The notes under the pieces are model-generated. The model was not told where the DNA came from. It made no database searches and was given only the letters and a program-made list of their open reading frames with translations. 7,033 nucleotides of DNA from contig JBBRGG010000189.1 in the NCBI GenBank assembly GCA_038240875.1, positions 1 to 7,033 of the forward strand, read 5' to 3'. A program made the position numbers and the translations under genes. The DNA comes from JBBRGG01 sp038240875. Lineage in GTDB: Bacteria > Planctomycetota > Phycisphaerae > Phycisphaerales > UBA1924. Positions 5,195 to 7,033 of the stretch are shown here, in pieces; position 1 is the first letter of the stretch; each line of letters starts with the position of its first letter.

Positions 5195-6634
5195 TTACAT
5201 GAGGGGGCTTGCAAGGCAGGCGAGGTCTTCTTTGAAGCAGGCGGACCACGAACGATCCGCGTATTCCTTGTGAGAGACGAGGGTGGATTCGTTAAGTGCC
5301 TTTCGTTGGCACGCGCGAAGGCGAGCGGTGGCGTCCGAGCCATACATGAGGACAGAGAGTTCAAAGTTGAGGAAAAAGGACCGGACGTCAAAGTTGGCCG
5401 AGCCGACGAAGGCCAGCCCATCGTCAACGGACATGGTCTTTGCGTGCAAGAGCCCGACGTGGTGGGCGTGGATGCGGACTCCTGCGGCCATGAGCGCGCC
5501 CATGTGCGAGCGTGCGATCAGGTCAGCGATGATCGAGTCGGTGCGTTTGGGGAGGACAAGATCGACCTGTGCGCCACGGAGGGCTGCTAAGCGAATCGCG
5601 GTCATGGTCGCTTCATCAGGAACAAAGTAGGGCGTGGTAATGATGACGCGTTGGCGTGCCGAGTGCAAAGCTTCGAGGAGAATATCGCGCACGACCGAAC
5701 CGTCTTTGGTGTGTGGTCCGCTAGGGACAACTTGCATGGCGACGTCGCCTGGAAGCGCGCCGACGATGTCGGGGAAGTAGGTTGGTTTGTCTAGATCTTC
5801 AGAGGTTTCGTAATCCCAATCCTCGGCGAAGACGGCTTGGAGATACCCAACCGTTGGCCCGACGAGTCGAAGAGAGAGGTCTTGCCACGCACCATAGTGT
5901 TTATGGCCATAATCGGAGTTGACGAGATTTTGCGAGCCAGTAAAGGCGACTTGCCCATCGACAACGGCAAGCTTTCGATGGTTGCGTAGATCCATGCGAT
6001 GAAGACGCTGGCGAAAGATGCCGACGGGAAAGTTGCTGACTACGCGCACGCCACGCGAGCGAAGTACGCCGGCGGGTGTACCCAAGAAGTCGGAAGAGCC
6101 TGCGGCGTCGGCGAGAAGTCTGCATTCGACGCCACGTGCCGCAGCGCGCGCGAGCGCGTCGGTGACGCGGGTTCCGGTTTCATCCGGGCGGATGATGTAG
6201 AACATGAGGTGTGCGTGAGACTTGGCCTTATCGATCTCGGCGACGAGTTCATCGACGAATTTGGTTGAGTCCAAGATATATTCGACGCTGTTCCCGCCGA
6301 CAATTGGCATGGAGCCCAAGTGCTCGGCGACGTTGGAGATGGTGCGACCAGAGCCGCTGAGTTCGGGGCGGACGATGGCCGAGGCGATGGCTGCAGTGCG
6401 TCGAGCCACGAGGCTAACGTCGGCGTTGCGTGCGTAACGTTTGAGCCGGCGTTTGCCTAAGCGGATCTCGCCGATGAAGAAGTAAAGGACCGTGCCGATC
6501 CAAGGCACGAATGAGACAATCAGCATCCAAGCAAGAGCGGCGGTGCAGTTCCGCTTCCTCGATACGATCACAGGGAGCATGATCAGGCGGATAGCCCAGT
6601 CGGAGATGAAGAAAGCAAGGGGCCAGTCAATCAC
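5195..6634 (-). CDS. cls: Cardiolipin synthase, phospholipase D type
   Basis: A 479-residue protein that should join two phosphatidylglycerol molecules into cardiolipin plus glycerol at the cytoplasmic membrane. Two N-terminal membrane segments (about 8-25 and 31-54) are followed by the basic 'G-E-I-R-L-G-K-R-R-L-K-R' typical of bacterial Cls. Two complete HKD motifs are seen: H219-R-K221-L-A-V-V-D226 with 'G-S-Q-N' after it, and H397-A-K399-T-M-S-V-D404 with 'G-S-A-N-F-D-x-R-S-F' after it. 'T-T-P-Y-F-V-P-D' (333-340) is also a Cls hallmark. Length and domain order match the ClsA group closely. The start is a GTG at 6634 with only a weak AGG about 9 bases upstream; no better start exists, since the nearest upstream ATG runs into a stop. 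It is the first gene of a minus-strand run towards the two terC genes and is divergent from the prepilin-like gene. Confidence 0.95.
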   Translation of the reverse strand: MIDWPLAFFISDWAIRLIMLPVIVSRKRNCTAALAWMLIVSFVPWIGTVLYFFIGEIRLGKRRLKRYARNADVSLVARRTAAIASAIVRPELSGSGRTISNVAEHLGSMPIVGGNSVEYILDSTKFVDELVAEIDKAKSHAHLMFYIIRPDETGTRVTDALARAAARGVECRLLADAAGSSDFLGTPAGVLRSRGVRVVSNFPVGIFRQRLHRMDLRNHRKLAVVDGQVAFTGSQNLVNSDYGHKHYGAWQDLSLRLVGPTVGYLQAVFAEDWDYETSEDLDKPTYFPDIVGALPGDVAMQVVPSGPHTKDGSVVRDILLEALHSARQRVIITTPYFVPDEATMTAIRLAALRGAQVDLVLPKRTDSIIADLIARSHMGALMAAGVRIHAHHVGLLHAKTMSVDDGLAFVGSANFDVRSFFLNFELSVLMYGSDATARLRACQRKALNESTLVSHKEYADRSWSACFKEDLACLASPLM

Positions 6635-6696
6635 GAAGGCAGCCTAGCACATTAGGGCGGTCGCGTCCATTAGTTCTTACACTTGTGGAAAGAGTT
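6635..6696. promoter_or_regulatory. Divergent promoter region of cls and the prepilin-like gene
   Basis: These 62 bases must hold the starts of transcription for cls (-), and probably for the prepilin-like gene (+), unless either is read from further away. I cannot identify convincing -35/-10 pairs in either direction. Confidence 0.35.
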
Positions 6697-7033
6697 ATGT
6701 ACACTGCGACGATGGAAACTGCGTACTGCTATCAAATACTTCGGTATGAGCGTGCGAGATTTCGAGGTTTCACGCTCATTGAATTGCTCGTGGTGATTTC
6801 GATTATTGCACTTTTGATCGGGATCTTGCTGCCTTCGCTTTCAAAGGCGAGAGAGGCGGCACGGCTGACGGTGTGCTTATCTAACCAACGCCAAATCGGA
6901 GCGGGGCTTGCGATGTACGCGAATACGTACAAAGAAATGCAGCCTCGGGAAAGTGGCACGAGCGAGCTGGCAAGCGGGCCTCAAGTGGCAGCGTTTCCTG
7001 GATCGCAGTACAACATAGCGTGGCCGTTTCAGT
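6697..7033 (+). CDS. Prepilin-like (type II secretion/type IV pilin) protein, partial
   Basis: The reading frame is open to the window edge (112 codons seen, no stop). The N-terminus carries a class III signal: a 24-residue basic leader ending R-F-R-G24, then F25-T-L-I-E29, with glutamate at +5 of the mature protein. A hydrophobic helix (about 27-45) follows, ending 'L-L-P-S-L-S-K-A-R-E-A-A-R'. Then comes 'C60-L-S-N-Q-R-Q-I-G-A-G-L-A-M-Y-A-N', typical of the prepilin-type families expanded in planctomycetes. A prepilin peptidase would cut after G24 and methylate F25. In pseudopilus systems such proteins build the fibre; in planctomycetes the role of most is unknown. Two in-frame ATGs, 6697 and 6712, are possible. 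GGAA 6 bases before 6697 slightly favours the first; the second has no visible ribosome site. Confidence 0.88.
   Translation, partial: MYTATMETAYCYQILRYERARFRGFTLIELLVVISIIALLIGILLPSLSKAREAARLTVCLSNQRQIGAGLAMYANTYKEMQPRESGTSELASGPQVAAFPGSQYNIAWPFQ

Overview
The window looks like chromosomal DNA of a planctomycete, most likely of the Phycisphaerae type. The best evidence is the truncated gene at the right edge. It encodes a class III prepilin signal (G/FTLIELL) followed by a 'P-S-L-S-K-A-R-E-A-A-R ... C-L-S-N-x-R-Q-I-G ... M-Y-A-N' stretch, the layout of the large prepilin-like families of that phylum. Moderate GC, GTG starts and clear Shine-Dalgarno sites agree with this. The assignment rests on protein character only, not on a database search.

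Left part (about 1-1808, + strand): three small genes form a phosphotransferase/ribosome-hibernation cluster. They are a short-form hibernation promoting factor (hpf), a stand-alone EIIA of the fructose/nitrogen type (ptsN-like, active-site His70) and an HPr (ptsH, His18 and Ser49). They resemble the rpoN-hpf-ptsN-npr neighbourhood of proteobacteria, but no hprK or rapZ lies between them. They are separated by unusually long spacers (316 and 139 bases), and both spacers contain strong inverted repeats. One repeat after ptsN looks like a terminator.

Middle (1809-2339): a 531-base gap lies between convergent genes. I find no credible protein in it, but it has a dense series of hairpins with small loops. 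The wobble pairs I found in its local hairpins are G-U only when read on the + strand, which suggests a structured non-coding RNA of a family I cannot name.

Right part (2340-6634, - strand): transcription order is cardiolipin synthase (cls, phospholipase D type, two HKD motifs), then two TerC-family membrane proteins in tandem whose ATG and TGA overlap by 4 bases. The second TerC protein is long (529 aa). It carries a PGPGW-type transmembrane module and a Ser/Thr/Pro-rich tail after the TerC domain. Together these genes concern the inner membrane: cardiolipin formation, and probable metal-ion (Mn-type) export or export-linked functions inferred from the family. Divergent from cls, 62 bases away, the prepilin-like gene begins and leaves the window.
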